From NCBI GenBank assembly GCA_002281535.1, contig NCGD01000007.1:32814-96813 (forward strand): a stretch of DNA of 64,000 nt. The letters run 5' to 3'. The stretch comes from Sphingomonas sp. 28-63-12 (GTDB taxonomy: Bacteria > Pseudomonadota > Alphaproteobacteria > Sphingomonadales > Sphingomonadaceae). The translations under genes and the position numbers were made by a program. Positions 37,897-46,886 of this stretch are shown one piece after another. The notes beneath the pieces are model-generated. The model saw only the letters and a list, made by a program, of their open reading frames with translations. It made no database searches and had not been told where the DNA came from. Every line of letters begins with the position of its first letter. Positions within the stretch are counted from its first letter, which is position 1.

Positions 37897-38519
37897 TGCA
37901 GCGTGACCGAATCCTCGCCGTCATGCCGGCCGAAAAACTGCATCAGCTGGACGATCAGCTCGGCGCGATCCTCCAGATTGGCCGATTCGAGCAACGCCTG
38001 CTTGGCCGCCACGTCGAATGGGGCGATCTGCGCCACGCCGTTGACCAACGATTCGTCGTCCAGCCGGCCAACCGCTTCCCAGTCGACGGCATAGCCCTGC
38101 AGATCGGCAAAGCGCCGCGCCTCCATCTCCAGCGCGGCCCGGCCTGATAGCGACAATATCTCCTGGCCATCGGCGATCGGCATCAATTCCGCCTCGACCT
38201 GGCGAAACGGCGTCGCCACCTCAAGCTCGCGGACGATCCGGAACAGCGACAGCCCCTCCAGCACCAGATTATAGCGGCCATCGTCGAGCATCTCGAACTG
38301 GCCGATCTTGCCGACACAGCCGATCTGGAACAGCGGCGGCGGATTACCCTCGGCGCGTGGCTGGACCATGCCGATCCGCCGGTCGCGTGCCATCGCGTCG
38401 CTCATCAACGCCTTGTAGCGTTCCTCGAAGATGTGCAGCGGCAAATGCATACGCGGGAACAGCAGCGCGCCGGGCAGCGGGAAGACCGACAGGCGGGTGG
38501 TGGTGCGGGCGATGGTCAT
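37893..38519 (-). CDS. LON peptidase substrate-binding domain protein
   Basis: A 208-residue stand-alone LonN (PUA-like) domain without protease or ATPase parts. [20 protein letters not shown] is the typical opening, followed by [20 protein letters not shown]. The role of these proteins is unknown; substrate recognition is inferred from the Lon relation. It is coupled by four-base overlaps to the thioredoxin-TPR gene upstream and the Trm112 gene downstream, a trio also seen in other alphaproteobacteria. Confidence 0.9.
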   Translation of the reverse strand: MTIARTTTRLSVFPLPGALLFPRMHLPLHIFEERYKALMSDAMARDRRIGMVQPRAEGNPPPLFQIGCVGKIGQFEMLDDGRYNLVLEGLSLFRIVRELEVATPFRQVEAELMPIADGQEILSLSGRAALEMEARRFADLQGYAVDWEAVGRLDDESLVNGVAQIAPFDVAAKQALLESANLEDRAELIVQLMQFFGRHDGEDSVTLQ

Positions 38520-39427
38520 CCGAACAGGATCGCCGACAGGCGCCGCCGCTGCGCCGATACCCAGGGATCTTCCAGGCCAACGACGTCGAACAATTTCAGC
38601 AGTCGGTGCCGCGCCGCGCCCTCGTGCCAGTCGCGCTCGTCGGCGATCATCGCCAGCAAGGTGTCGGCGGCGGCATCGCGGTCCCCCGCGGCCATCTGCC
38701 CGCCGGCCAGCGCGTAGCGTGCGGCCATGTCTTGCGGGTTGGCGGCAACGCTGGCGGCAAGCCCGGCCAGATCGTCAACCGGCACCGCCTCGCGCGCCAG
38801 CGCCAGCGCCGATTGCGCGCGGCCGATCTCGGGTAGCTTGGCGATGTCTTCGGGCAGCGCGGCGATCGCCGCCTCGGCATCGTCGGCGCGCCCGCACGCC
38901 ACCAGCGCGCGAATCCGGCCCGACAGCACGCCCGGATGATCGGGGGCCAGCTCGATCAGCTGGTCGAAGATCGTCAGCGCGCGCGCGCCATCGCCATCGG
39001 CCAGCACCTGCTCGGCCATTGCCAGCAGCGGTTCGATTTCGGCCTCGGCCTGCGCTTCCTCGCTCTCGATCGGCAGCTGGCGCAGCAACTGGTCGATCAT
39101 CGTCCGCAGCGCCGATTCGGTCCGTGCCGGCGTCATGTCGGCGACCAGCTGGCCCTGGAACATCGCATAGACGGTCGGGATCGACCGGATCTGGAACTGC
39201 GCGGCGATGAACTGGTTCTTGTCGGTGTCGATCTTGGCCAGCACCACGCCCTTGTCGGCATAAGCAGCGGCAACCTTTTCCAGCAACGGCGTCAGCGCCT
39301 TGCACGGCCCGCACCATTCCGCCCAGAAATCGATCACCACCAATTTGGTCATCGACGGTTCGACGACATCGCGGCGGAATGCCTCGATCGCCTCGCGTTC
39401 AGCGGTGCTCATGCCCAGAGTAGCCAC
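38516..39427 (-). CDS. Thioredoxin-TPR protein (CnoX/YbbN-like)
   Basis: A 303-residue fusion of an N-terminal thioredoxin domain with intact active site WCGPC (Cys39, Cys42) and a C-terminal TPR region (about 130-300). E. coli CnoX has the same layout but lacks the redox CxxC pair; here the pair is present, so both holdase and redox roles are possible. No signal peptide, so cytoplasmic. First gene of the leftward trio with the LON-domain and Trm112 genes. Confidence 0.9.
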   Translation of the reverse strand: MATLGMSTAEREAIEAFRRDVVEPSMTKLVVIDFWAEWCGPCKALTPLLEKVAAAYADKGVVLAKIDTDKNQFIAAQFQIRSIPTVYAMFQGQLVADMTPARTESALRTMIDQLLRQLPIESEEAQAEAEIEPLLAMAEQVLADGDGARALTIFDQLIELAPDHPGVLSGRIRALVACGRADDAEAAIAALPEDIAKLPEIGRAQSALALAREAVPVDDLAGLAASVAANPQDMAARYALAGGQMAAGDRDAAADTLLAMIADERDWHEGAARHRLLKLFDVVGLEDPWVSAQRRRLSAILFG

Positions 39428-39612
39428 GTATTGCTCCTGCGCCGTGTCGGCGAAAAATGAATGAGCGCCTTATGTGGGTGGTCGGCGGGGGAAGCCAAGC
39501 CTTTTTGATGGCCAGGCCCCATGCTGCGTATCCGGGCTTGCCGTTCCGGAAAGCCGATGCTAACAGCCCGCCCTCACCCGGTCCGCGACGCACGCGGGCC
39601 TATGGCGCCAGA

Positions 39613-39687
39613 GCGGGCGTAGCTCAGGGGTAGAGCACAACCTTGCCAAGGTTGGGGTCGAGGGTTCGAATCCCTTCGCCCGCTCCA
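39613..39687 (+). tRNA. tRNA-Gly (GCC)
   Basis: A 75-base cloverleaf including an encoded CCA. The acceptor stem GCGGGCG (39613-39619) pairs with CGCCCGC (39677-39683), the discriminator is T and CCA follows. The anticodon loop is TTGCCAA closed by CAACC/GGTTG, giving anticodon GCC for glycine. The T arm contains GGTTCGAATCC. Confidence 0.97.
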
Positions 39688-39779
39688 GCCGTTGATCCCG
39701 AATTCTTGTCGGGCACCAGCGGCACTGATGGCGGCCCGGCTGCTGTCGCATCGCTAACAGCCGGTTTCGCCCCCCCGTC

Positions 39780-40721
39780 CTACAGCTTTGCAATCCCCAA
39801 TGCCGCCGCCTCGCTTTGCAACCTGGCGGCTGCCGCCGGATTGGCAGCGATCGCATCGGCCAGCGCGCGCGATGCCTTGGCATTTTCGCCCAGCGTCTTG
39901 CGGCTGCGCATCAGCATCACCCAGCCATCAATATTGCCCGGATTGGCGCGCAGCTTGGCCTCGAGCTGGCCGACCATCTGTTGCGCCATCATGTCCTGCT
40001 GGCTCGGCGTCAGCGCGGCGGCTGCGCGCATTTGTTCGGGCGATGGCCCGGGAATCGCCGCCCCGCCGGCCAGCGCGCCGGCCATGGTCGGGTGGCTGGC
40101 GGCGGGCGCCAGCTTGGCAAGCGGCGCGGTCACGTCGATCTTGTTGATCTTGGCGACCTGGGTGATCGTGCGCCGCAGATCATTTTCCCAGGTCGCGCCC
40201 GGCGGGGTGTCCTTCAACAGCGCCAGCCAGTCGTTGATCGCGCCCTGATGGTCGCCGCTCAAATCGCGGGCGACGGCGGTGAAATAGCGGCTGCGCGGGT
40301 CCTTGGGATCGATCGTCAGCGCCTTGCGAAACGCGGTCAGCGCGGCCGGCGGCATCGGATCGCGCGGGCTGGCCATCACCCGGGCCTCGCCAAGCGCCGA
40401 CCAGATATCGGCCCGGCCCGGTGCGGCGACGCTGCCCTTTTCCAGTGCGACAACCGCCTCGTCAAACCGGCCCTTGGTAAACAGCGCGTCCCCCAACGTG
40501 GCCCAGGCATTGCCGTCACCCGGGGAGGCCTGAGCGCGCGCCTGCAGCGTCTCGATTGGCTGTGGCTGAGTCGCGATTGTCCCCGTTTTGGCCGCCATTT
40601 TGGCCACGGGCGCGGTGCCATTTGCCTGGATCATCGAATATCCAATCGCCAGAATCAGCGCCACAGCGGCCGCGCCCAGCAGCCATTGTCCTCTTACTAC
40701 ACCATTATTTTTTGTATTCAT
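39780..40721 (-). CDS. TPR protein resembling cytochrome c biogenesis factor CcmI/CycH
   Basis: A 313-residue protein with one N-terminal transmembrane helix (WLLGAAAVALILAIGYSMI) and a periplasmic TPR domain (NAWATLGDALFTKGRFDEAV, ADIWSALGEARVM). C-terminal repeats include GNIDGWVMLMRSRKTLGENA. This is the layout of the CcmI/CycH C-terminal module, which delivers apocytochromes to the haem ligation machinery; the usual two-helix CcmI-1 region is reduced. It is divergent from the cytochrome-rich operon by 141 bases, so a link to that system is plausible. No other ccm genes are present. Confidence 0.75.
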   Translation of the reverse strand: MNTKNNGVVRGQWLLGAAAVALILAIGYSMIQANGTAPVAKMAAKTGTIATQPQPIETLQARAQASPGDGNAWATLGDALFTKGRFDEAVVALEKGSVAAPGRADIWSALGEARVMASPRDPMPPAALTAFRKALTIDPKDPRSRYFTAVARDLSGDHQGAINDWLALLKDTPPGATWENDLRRTITQVAKINKIDVTAPLAKLAPAASHPTMAGALAGGAAIPGPSPEQMRAAAALTPSQQDMMAQQMVGQLEAKLRANPGNIDGWVMLMRSRKTLGENAKASRALADAIAANPAAAARLQSEAAALGIAKL

Positions 40722-40862
40722 GACTCACCCGTTGCGCGTCCCTGGAAGGGGTGACGCGACCTGTCTCGCATGGTAGGGCATGGCCTGTTGCGGTAAAGCG
40801 CATTTCTGTTTCGGCATCCAGGCGGGGGCTTGGCTGGTACCGGTTTTGGGGGGACACTGACG

Positions 40863-43319
40863 ATGGTGGATCGCGTTCGAGTCGCGATAATCGGCTCGGG
40901 TCCTGCGGGATTGAGCGCGGCTGCACGGGCGGCCCAGCTCGGGCTTTCGCACGTCCTGCTCGAAAAGACCGACCATCTTTCTGATACGATCTACAAATAT
41001 CAGAAGGGCAAGCACGTCATGGCGACGCCCAGCAAGCTGGTGCTGCGCTCGGATCTCGATTTCGATGCCGGCAAGCGCGAAGTCATCCTGAAGACGTGGG
41101 ACGAACAGGCCGTCGGCAACAAGGTCAACGTCCGCTATCGCAGCGAAGTGAAGGCAATCACCGGCGAACGCGGCGATTTCGCCCTGGCGCTCACCGATGG
41201 TACCGTCATCAACGCCGAATGCGTGGTGCTGGCGATCGGCACCCAGGGCAATCCCAATCTGATGCGCTGCGCCGGCGCTGACTTGCCGCATGTCCAGTAT
41301 CAGCTCGATGATCCGGGCGAATATGTCGATGAACATATCACCGTGATCGGGTCGGGCGATGCCGGAATCGAAAATGCGCTCGGCCTCGCGGCTGACAAGG
41401 CGCAGGGCAATGTCGTCACGATTCTCAATCGTTCGGCCGATTTTGCGCGTGCCAAAAGCGCCAATGTCAAATTGCTCAACGAAGCGGCCGATCAGGGCCG
41501 GGTGATCGTCCGGCTCAACACCACGCCGGGCGAAGTGCGCGAAGACGAATTGCTGCTCGAAACCCGCGACGGCACAGAGACGATCAAGTGCGACCGGATC
41601 ATCGCGCGCATGGGCTCGGCCGCGCCGCGCGCCTTTATCGAATCCTGCGGCATTGAATTCACCAGCGCCGATCGCGAAGCCTTTCCGAAATTGTCGCCTG
41701 AATTCGAGACCACCAAGCCGGGCATTTTCGTCATCGGCGCGCTGGCGGGCTATCCGCTGATCAAGCATTGCATGAACCAGGGCTATGACGTGCTCGAGTT
41801 CATCAACGGCAACACCACGCTCAAGCCCGCCGATGAACCTTTGCTCGAAGCCAAGTTCGAGGCGTTCAAGAAGATCCGCCGCTCGGTCGACGAATGGCTG
41901 GAGCTGCTGCGCACCAACATCAGCATCCTCAATGAGCTGTCGCCGCTGCAGATGCGCGAATTCGTGCTCGATTCCGAAGTGCGCCCCTACAAGGCGGGCG
42001 AGGCGATCATCAAGCGCAACGAGCCGGGATCGTCGCTGCTCTGCATCGCGCAAGGCTCGGTGCTGGTCGAGGTCAACCCGGCCGATCCGAAGGTCACCAT
42101 TCCGATCCCGCAAGGGTCGATCTTTGGCGAGGTCGGGCTGATCTCGGGCCGTCGCCGTGGCGCCACGGTGCGGGCGGGCACCGATTGTATCATCGTCGAA
42201 GTGTCGCGCACAGCTGCGCTGAAGCTGATGGCGTCGGTGCCGGCGGCCAAGCGCGCGGTCACGCGTATTTCAGTCGAACGGCAATTGCTGCAGATGTTCA
42301 AATCGGGGCTGCTGGCGAGCGATCTGGTCGAGCTGCTCGATACCCATGAAATCGTCAATGTCCGCGCCGGTGAGGCGATCATTACCGAAGGCGAGGCCAG
42401 CGACGATGTGTTCGTCATCCGCATCGGCAGCATGATCGTCGAGAAGAATGTCGCCGGCAAGCCGGTGTTCCTCTCCTATCAGCCGGCCAGCACCTATGTC
42501 GGCGCGCTGTCGCTGCTGTACGGTGGCCGGCGGACCAAGACGGTGCGTGCCGCGGTGAAGTCGGAAGTGATCAAGCTGCAGGGCGCGGCGTTCCGTCGCC
42601 TGCTCGAGGCCAAGCCGGCGCTGATGGAAAAGGTCCGCGCCGACATGGCCGGGACGCAGAATGTCCACGCCTTTGTCGAAAGCCGCAAGGACAGCCACTC
42701 GGAAGTCTTCAACGTCCATTCCGAAACTGCGCGTTTCCTGGTCGATAACGGGATCGGCGAGGCGACCGACGTGTTGCTGATCGACGAAAAGCTCTGCATC
42801 GGCTGCGACAATTGCGAAAAGGCCTGCGCCGACAGCCATGAAGGACTGTCCAGGCTCGATCGAGAAGCCGGCAAAAGCTACGCCCACCTCCATGTCCCCA
42901 CCAGTTGCCGCCACTGTGAACATCCCCACTGCATGGCCGATTGCCCCCCCAACGCCATTCAGCGCGGCTCAAACGGCGAAGTGTTCATCGAAGACACGTG
43001 CATCGGTTGTGGCAATTGCCAGCGCAACTGCCCTTATGGGGTAATCCGGATGGAAGCCCGGCCGCCTGTCAAGCCTGGCCTGCTGAGTTGGATGATGTTC
43101 GGCAAGGGCCCAGGGCCCGGCGAGCCGTCGAAAAAATGGCGCTACAAACATGCGACACCAGGCGTTGATGTGCCGAAAAAGGCCGTAAAGTGCGATATGT
43201 GCTCGTCGATCAAGGGTGGGCCCGCCTGCGTGCGTGCTTGCCCGACGGGGGCGGCGATCCGGATCGCGCCGGAAAGCTTCCTGACGATCGCCGGCTTGCA
43301 AGAGGAGGACCGGTCATAG
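40863..43319 (+). CDS. FAD/NAD(P) oxidoreductase - two cyclic-nucleotide-binding domains - four-cluster ferredoxin fusion
   Basis: An 818-residue cytoplasmic electron-transfer protein. Residues 1-320 are a two-dinucleotide-fold flavoprotein (AIIGSGPAGLSAAARAA and TVIGSGDAGIENALGLA) without a redox CxxC, so it is not a thioredoxin reductase. Domain two (about 355-465) is a cNMP-binding fold with IFGEVGLISGRRRGATVRA, which keeps the phosphate-binding Glu and Arg. A second cNMP fold (about 480-575) has YVGALSLLYGGRRTKTVRA and lacks the FGE. Residues 640-805 carry sixteen cysteines in four 4Fe-4S motifs, as in DmsB/NrfC-type subunits. The ATG at 40863 follows GGGGGGA. It heads the operon with the b-cytochrome gene. 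Confidence 0.88.
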   Translation: MVDRVRVAIIGSGPAGLSAAARAAQLGLSHVLLEKTDHLSDTIYKYQKGKHVMATPSKLVLRSDLDFDAGKREVILKTWDEQAVGNKVNVRYRSEVKAITGERGDFALALTDGTVINAECVVLAIGTQGNPNLMRCAGADLPHVQYQLDDPGEYVDEHITVIGSGDAGIENALGLAADKAQGNVVTILNRSADFARAKSANVKLLNEAADQGRVIVRLNTTPGEVREDELLLETRDGTETIKCDRIIARMGSAAPRAFIESCGIEFTSADREAFPKLSPEFETTKPGIFVIGALAGYPLIKHCMNQGYDVLEFINGNTTLKPADEPLLEAKFEAFKKIRRSVDEWLELLRTNISILNELSPLQMREFVLDSEVRPYKAGEAIIKRNEPGSSLLCIAQGSVLVEVNPADPKVTIPIPQGSIFGEVGLISGRRRGATVRAGTDCIIVEVSRTAALKLMASVPAAKRAVTRISVERQLLQMFKSGLLASDLVELLDTHEIVNVRAGEAIITEGEASDDVFVIRIGSMIVEKNVAGKPVFLSYQPASTYVGALSLLYGGRRTKTVRAAVKSEVIKLQGAAFRRLLEAKPALMEKVRADMAGTQNVHAFVESRKDSHSEVFNVHSETARFLVDNGIGEATDVLLIDEKLCIGCDNCEKACADSHEGLSRLDREAGKSYAHLHVPTSCRHCEHPHCMADCPPNAIQRGSNGEVFIEDTCIGCGNCQRNCPYGVIRMEARPPVKPGLLSWMMFGKGPGPGEPSKKWRYKHATPGVDVPKKAVKCDMCSSIKGGPACVRACPTGAAIRIAPESFLTIAGLQEEDRS

Positions 43320-44197
43320 CCAGTCGCGCCGACGCTCGCGCTTCGCGCCGCCAGCAACGTACTGCTGAGCACGAAGGATTCCTGCGCTATGCTGGTTTCC
43401 GTTGGCTCAAGCTGTCATTGATTCTCAGCGCGACCGCGCTGCTCACCTATATGCTGATCGATATTCGGCCGCGGCCCAATGGTGGTAGCTGGTATGGCTA
43501 TACCCTTGGCACGATCGGCCTGGTGCAGATCCTGTGGCTGACGATGCTCGGCGTGCGCAAACGGGCAATGACGAGCGGCCGCTGGTCGCTCAAGGCCTGG
43601 ACGAGCGCACATGTCTATCTGGGGTTGAGCCTGATCGTCATCGCGACGTTGCACACCGGTTTCCAGTTTGGCTGGAACGTCCACACGCTGGCCTATGCGC
43701 TGATGATGGTGGTGATCCTGTCCGGGATCTGGGGCGTAAGTGCCTATGCGACGATCCCGTCTTCGCTGAGCAGTAACCGTCAGTCGATGACCGAAGGGCA
43801 GATGCTCGAATCGATCCGGTCGGTTGATCGGCAACTGCACGATGCTGCACAGCCGCTCGACGCCGATATGTCGCGGCTGGTGCTGGCCTCCCTTGAACAG
43901 GATCCATTTGGCGGCGGCCTGTTGGTGCGGCTATCGGGTCGGGACCGGCGCTGCGCAACTCAGCGTGCCTATCGTGCGGTGCGGCAGCTTTCGTCCGAAC
44001 AAGCCGATGGCAGCGCCACGGTGATCAAGCGGGTCGACGAGCTGCTGGATCGGAAAAAGGCGGCACTCGGCCAATTGCGGCGGCATTTGCGCCTAAAGGC
44101 GCTGCTGGAGCTTTGGCTGTACGTCCATGTCCCGGTGACATTCATCCTGATCGCTGCGCTGACCGCGCATGTCGTCAGCGTCTTCTTCTACTGGTGA
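43316..44197 (+). CDS. Multi-pass membrane b-type cytochrome-like protein
   Basis: About 293 residues with five predicted helices. Helix three has His-X13-His in SAHVYLGLSLIVIATLHTG. The last helix has His-X13-His in YVHVPVTFILIAALTAHVVS. Two helices with this spacing would hold two stacked b haems, as in ferric-reductase or NOX-type cytochromes. A soluble loop of roughly 120 residues separates them. The start is odd: a strong AGGAGG (43303-43308) sits seven bases before ATA 43316, which overlaps the upstream TAG; the frame is also open back to GTG 43190. I use ATA as the best-placed site. It probably passes electrons from the ferredoxin fusion to periplasmic cytochromes. Confidence 0.72.
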   Translation: MASRADARASRRQQRTAEHEGFLRYAGFRWLKLSLILSATALLTYMLIDIRPRPNGGSWYGYTLGTIGLVQILWLTMLGVRKRAMTSGRWSLKAWTSAHVYLGLSLIVIATLHTGFQFGWNVHTLAYALMMVVILSGIWGVSAYATIPSSLSSNRQSMTEGQMLESIRSVDRQLHDAAQPLDADMSRLVLASLEQDPFGGGLLVRLSGRDRRCATQRAYRAVRQLSSEQADGSATVIKRVDELLDRKKAALGQLRRHLRLKALLELWLYVHVPVTFILIAALTAHVVSVFFYW

Positions 44198-44204
44198 GCG
44201 CGGC

Positions 44205-46025
44205 ATGAAACCCTTTTTGATTCGGCGCATCAGCACCACTGCCGATGGCCGCGAAATCGTCCGCGATGCGCCGGCGACCCGCGATCTCGTGCTGGTTGGT
44301 CGCGCCGCGACCAATGATATTGCGTTGCCGGATCTGGGGGTTGATCCCGAACATCTGCAGATCGAGCATAGCAGTGATGGCCGGGTGCTGGTGACGGCGA
44401 CGGGCAGCAACGGCTTCCTCGTCGGCCGGCGCCGCCGCAAACAGGCTGTGATCGATCCCGATCAGGGTGGTGATATCGGCCTGGGCGGCCACCGCATCAC
44501 GATGACGCGCGATGTCGGCGGCGAAATTGTGCTGACGGTGCAGCGCATCGCCGCGATTTCAAAGGCGGCAGAGGAGCGCGATGAGACCAAGGCGTTCTCG
44601 CTGCGCGGGCTGATCCCGGCCAAGCGCGGGACGGCCTGGGCACTGGCGATCGCGGTCCTGATTGGCTTTCTGGCCATTCCTGTCTGGGCGGCGTTTCAGA
44701 AGCAGCATCACGATGCGCGCACCATCTATGCCGCCAAGAGCGACACAAGCTGGTCGAGCGGGCCGCTCAGCCAGGCGCATCATGCGCTCGAGGGCAATTG
44801 CGAAGCCTGCCACAAAAAGGCGTTCGTCTCGGTCCGCGACGAAACGTGCCAGTCCTGTCACAAGGACGTGCATGACCATGCACCGCCCGCCCGGCTCGGC
44901 AAGGCACGGGCGACGCCCGGTTTTGGCGGCCAGATATTGGTAAATGTCGCCAAGGCATTTGGCAAAGAAGGGCCCGGCTCGTGCGTTGCCTGCCACACCG
45001 AGCATGAAGGCGCGGGGCCCATGCCGGCGACAGCCCAGGCTTTTTGCAGCGATTGCCATGGCACCCTCAACCAGCGGTTGACCGATACCAAATTGCCCAA
45101 TGCCGCCGATTTCGGCACTGAGCATCCCCAATTCCGGCCCTTGATTGCCATGGTGCCGGGCGCCAAGCCGGTGATGGTCCGCGCCTCACTCGATACCAAG
45201 CCGATGGACGATAGCGGTCTGAAGTTCACCCACAAACTGCATCTCGATGCCCGCGGTGGAGTCGCCGCGATGGCGCGCAGCCTGAAGGGCAGCAAGGGCT
45301 ATGGCGATGTCCTGGTTTGCGCCGATTGCCATACGCCCACCGCAGATCGCACCCGCTTCCTGCCAGTCGACATGGAAAAAAACTGCCAAGCCTGCCACAG
45401 CTTGGCGTTCGATAAGGTCGGCGGCACCACGCGCACGCTGCGGCATGGCGATACTGCCCAGATGATCGCCGATCTGCGCGCCTTTTATCGTTCGACCAGC
45501 CCGGCTAGGCCGATCAATCTAGGCGGTATGGAGCGGCGGCGGCCCGGCATTTATGCGGAAGGTCAGACGTATAGCGCCTATTTCGGCGCGGTTGGCGCCC
45601 GAGGCTCGGCAGGTGACGCCGCAGTGCGCGCGGTCTTCTCTCCCGGCGGTGCCTGCTATGATTGCCATCTGGTCAAACCGCCGGGTGCAGGTGCGCCTGA
45701 TTGGTCGGTGGTCCCGGTCAATCAGCCAATGCGCTACATGATGCATGGCTGGTTTGATCATAATGCCCATGCGACAGAAACGTGCGCAAGCTGCCACGCC
45801 GCGGCGAAGTCCACCAAGGCGACTGACTTGCTCCTGCCTGGGCTAAAATCCTGCCGAAGCTGCCATGGCGGTGAAGCGTCTGCAGCCAAGGTCCCCTCGA
45901 GCTGCGCGATGTGCCATAGCTACCACGCCAAGCAGGATGCGCCGTGGAAGCCACAGCATGACGGCGCGCCGTCCAGCCCGTTGCTGATGGTACCGAAGCC
46001 GGGCGATACGGCGTCGCTAAACTAG
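44205..46025 (+). CDS. FHA-like domain / transmembrane / decaheme c-type cytochrome fusion
   Basis: A 606-residue protein. Residues 10-105 look like a forkhead-associated domain (VLVGRAATNDIALPDLGVD, later ATGSNGFLVGRR), but the canonical Ser-x-x-His is replaced, so phosphothreonine binding is uncertain. One helix (about 143-165, GTAWALAIAVLIGFLAIPVW) follows, then a periplasmic part with ten CXXCH haem motifs (CEACH, CQSCH, CVACH, CSDCH, CADCH, CQACH, CYDCH, CASCH, CRSCH, CAMCH). The FHA part would face the cytoplasm. The ATG lies eight bases after the b-cytochrome stop. This would take electrons from the membrane cytochrome. Confidence 0.88.
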   Translation: MKPFLIRRISTTADGREIVRDAPATRDLVLVGRAATNDIALPDLGVDPEHLQIEHSSDGRVLVTATGSNGFLVGRRRRKQAVIDPDQGGDIGLGGHRITMTRDVGGEIVLTVQRIAAISKAAEERDETKAFSLRGLIPAKRGTAWALAIAVLIGFLAIPVWAAFQKQHHDARTIYAAKSDTSWSSGPLSQAHHALEGNCEACHKKAFVSVRDETCQSCHKDVHDHAPPARLGKARATPGFGGQILVNVAKAFGKEGPGSCVACHTEHEGAGPMPATAQAFCSDCHGTLNQRLTDTKLPNAADFGTEHPQFRPLIAMVPGAKPVMVRASLDTKPMDDSGLKFTHKLHLDARGGVAAMARSLKGSKGYGDVLVCADCHTPTADRTRFLPVDMEKNCQACHSLAFDKVGGTTRTLRHGDTAQMIADLRAFYRSTSPARPINLGGMERRRPGIYAEGQTYSAYFGAVGARGSAGDAAVRAVFSPGGACYDCHLVKPPGAGAPDWSVVPVNQPMRYMMHGWFDHNAHATETCASCHAAAKSTKATDLLLPGLKSCRSCHGGEASAAKVPSSCAMCHSYHAKQDAPWKPQHDGAPSSPLLMVPKPGDTASLN

Positions 46026-46037
46026 GAAGCGTAGCGT

Positions 46038-46886
46038 GTGTTGATTGCCCAGATTACCGATCTTCATGTCGGTTTCGTGCCGGGTGATCCCGATGAGCCC
46101 AATTGCCAGCGACTGGCGACAGTGCTGGCGACGTTGATCGACGGGCCGAATCGCCCGGATCTGCTGATGGTGACGGGTGATATTGCGGACAATGGCGACG
46201 AGGATAGCTATGCGCGGGCGGCAACGATCCTCGCGCGGTGCCCATTTCCAGTCTACCCCTGCCTTGGCAATCATGATGACCGGCGCCATTTCAGCCGCTA
46301 TTTTCCGCAAGTGCCGTTTCGCGACGGCTTTGTGCACTATACCGTCCGGCTCGACGGGCTGCGGCTGATCGTACTCGATACGCTCGAGCCCGGCCGGCAT
46401 GGCGGGGGTTTTTGCGCAACGCGTGCCAGTTGGCTGCGCGCCCAGCTTGATGCCGATCGCGATACGCCGACGGTGATTGTGATGCATCATCCGCCGTTCG
46501 ACGCCGGCATCGCATGGATGTCCGGAGGCGTCGACGAGCCTTGGGTCAGGCGTTTTAAGGCCGCGATCGAGGGCCATGGCCAGCTTCGGGCAATCTGGTG
46601 CGGGCATCTCCACCGGCCGATCGCCGCAGCATGGCACGGCGTGACGGTAACCGTGTGCCCCGCTAGCGCGGCCCAGCTAGCGCTCGATCTCCGTCCGATC
46701 GATCCTGAGCTGCCCGATGATCGACCGATGATTGTCGCTGATCCGCCAGGCTATGCGCTCCACCGCTGGCAGGACAATCAGCTCGTCAGTCTGTTCGACA
46801 CCGCCGAGGCGCATGGTACGCTCGCCCGTTTCGACGCCGGACTTCAGCCACTGGTGCGCCATCTGGCCCAAGAGCGCGGCGCCTGA
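46038..46886 (+). CDS. CpdA-like class III cyclic nucleotide phosphodiesterase / metallophosphoesterase
   Basis: A 282-residue calcineurin-fold phosphoesterase starting at GTG 46038. All metal motifs are intact: QITDLHVGF, VTGDIADNG, CLGNHDDRRHF, VMHHPPFDAG and WCGHLHRPI. This set matches the CpdA/Icc group that hydrolyses cAMP. It lies 12 bases after the FHA-decaheme gene. With a cNMP-binding redox protein at the head of the same operon, degradation of the ligand of that protein is a natural reading; substrate specificity is inferred, not shown. Confidence 0.88.
   Translation: MLIAQITDLHVGFVPGDPDEPNCQRLATVLATLIDGPNRPDLLMVTGDIADNGDEDSYARAATILARCPFPVYPCLGNHDDRRHFSRYFPQVPFRDGFVHYTVRLDGLRLIVLDTLEPGRHGGGFCATRASWLRAQLDADRDTPTVIVMHHPPFDAGIAWMSGGVDEPWVRRFKAAIEGHGQLRAIWCGHLHRPIAAAWHGVTVTVCPASAAQLALDLRPIDPELPDDRPMIVADPPGYALHRWQDNQLVSLFDTAEAHGTLARFDAGLQPLVRHLAQERGA

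Noticed and set aside
40722-40862. FNR- or CRP-type operator in front of the cNMP-reductase operon
   Set aside because: I looked for TTGAT-N4-ATCAA and TGTGA-N6-TCACA patterns; only weak, partial symmetry was present, so no site is claimed.
40863-41830. Thioredoxin reductase assignment for the flavoprotein part of the cNMP fusion
   Set aside because: The dinucleotide folds are similar, but there is no redox-active CxxC in the flavoprotein part.
40725-42113. 462-codon minus-strand frame opposite the FAD/cNMP fusion
   Set aside because: It mirrors the coding strand of a well-supported gene, a common artefact in GC-rich DNA, and shows no recognisable domain.
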